Assembly (NCBI GenBank): GCA_009705025.1
Contig: WLDA01000006.1
Coordinates: forward strand, 1 to 14,941
DNA from: Actinomycetota bacterium
GTDB taxonomy: Bacteria; Actinomycetota; Actinomycetes; Nanopelagicales; Nanopelagicaceae
Direction: 5' to 3'
Length of the DNA stretch: 14,941 nt
The notes under the pieces were generated by a model. The model saw only the letters and a list, made by a program, of their open reading frames with translations, did not search any database and was not told where the DNA came from. The translations under genes were made by a program, and so were the position numbers. This document shows, piece after piece, positions 14,718-14,941 of this stretch (within the stretch, counting starts at the first letter, position 1; the number at the start of each line of letters is the position of its first letter).

Positions 14718-14941
14718 TATTGTTGTTCCGATCTGCTCAAACGAATTCCAATAGTTCCAACAATCATCAGGAATATTCCAGTAATCACTGCCATGGCAGC
14801 AGCGGTGCCGAAACGTCCATATCTAAATGCTTCTTTGTAAGCCAAAATCGGCAAAATAGAAGTTGAATCTGATGGGCCACCATTTGTCATAGCCCACACA
14901 ACTGTAAAGCCGTTGAATGTCCAGATAATTTCGAGTGTAAA
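14717..14941 (-). CDS. Carbohydrate ABC transporter permease (MalF type), C-terminal part
   Basis: Partial gene; 74 codons before the stop lie in the window and the frame stays open to the right edge. The visible end reads TLEIIWTFNGFTVVWAMTNGG, then PSDSTSILPILAYKEAFRYG, a last membrane segment (AAAMAVITGIFLMIVGTIGI) and a basic tail. The IW-FN-F-x-WxMTxGGP-xxxT pattern is typical of the C-terminus of MalF/UgpA-like permeases, just after the EAA loop, which is off-window. It partners the downstream MalG-type subunit, with which it overlaps by one base. Confidence 0.93.
   Translation of the reverse strand, partial: FTLEIIWTFNGFTVVWAMTNGGPSDSTSILPILAYKEAFRYGRFGTAAAMAVITGIFLMIVGTIGIRLSRSEQQ

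Noticed and set aside
1-14941. CRISPR array, tRNA or rRNA genes, insertion sequences, phage or defence genes
   Set aside because: No spaced direct repeats, cloverleaf sequence, transposase or recombinase motifs, or terminal inverted repeats were seen.

Overview
This window most likely comes from a streamlined, low-GC actinobacterium, with freshwater acI / Nanopelagicales-type organisms as the best guess. The evidence is indirect. It has a SAM-IV riboswitch, a class known from actinobacteria, a DUF4192 protein, an actinobacterial-style Nudix protein with a CxCG-RHWG N-terminus, AT-rich DNA and very short intergenic gaps. No rRNA or other taxonomic marker is present, so the assignment is an inference.

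Left part (1-3460, all on the minus strand, so read right to left). A secreted PKD-domain protein, a shortened DUF4192 protein and a uridine-kinase-like P-loop kinase sit close together and probably form one operon. They are followed by a SAM-IV riboswitch (about 1328-1434), the homoserine O-acetyltransferase gene metX that it should control, and the first 23 codons of a lysine-rich protein cut by the window edge.

Middle part (3498-7011). A Nudix hydrolase (+) overlaps tail-to-tail with a DinG/XPD-type iron-sulfur helicase (-). The helicase is divergent from an aldo/keto reductase (+). The helicase/reductase intergenic region holds a perfect 8-bp inverted repeat that looks like an operator. 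A strong bidirectional terminator (7052-7091) closes the reductase and also the large operon arriving from the right.

Right part (7104-14941, all minus). This is one tightly packed carbohydrate operon. It contains the end of a MalF-type ABC permease, a complete MalG-type permease, then five consecutive GH29 alpha-L-fucosidase genes. The fucosidases are of two types, in transcription order B1, A3, A2, B2, A1. None has a recognisable signal peptide, so the logical model is import of a fucose-containing oligosaccharide followed by removal of fucose in the cytoplasm. The substrate-binding protein, regulator and fucose catabolic genes would lie upstream, outside the window.

The most unusual feature is the five-gene GH29 array. 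Two of the five copies have lost the histidine of the family's FIHWG motif, and a third has a substitution beside the nucleophile, so the paralogues have probably diverged in specificity or activity. A second observation worth checking is a perfect 7-bp helix at the 5' edge of the riboswitch that would compete with aptamer helices P1 and P2.
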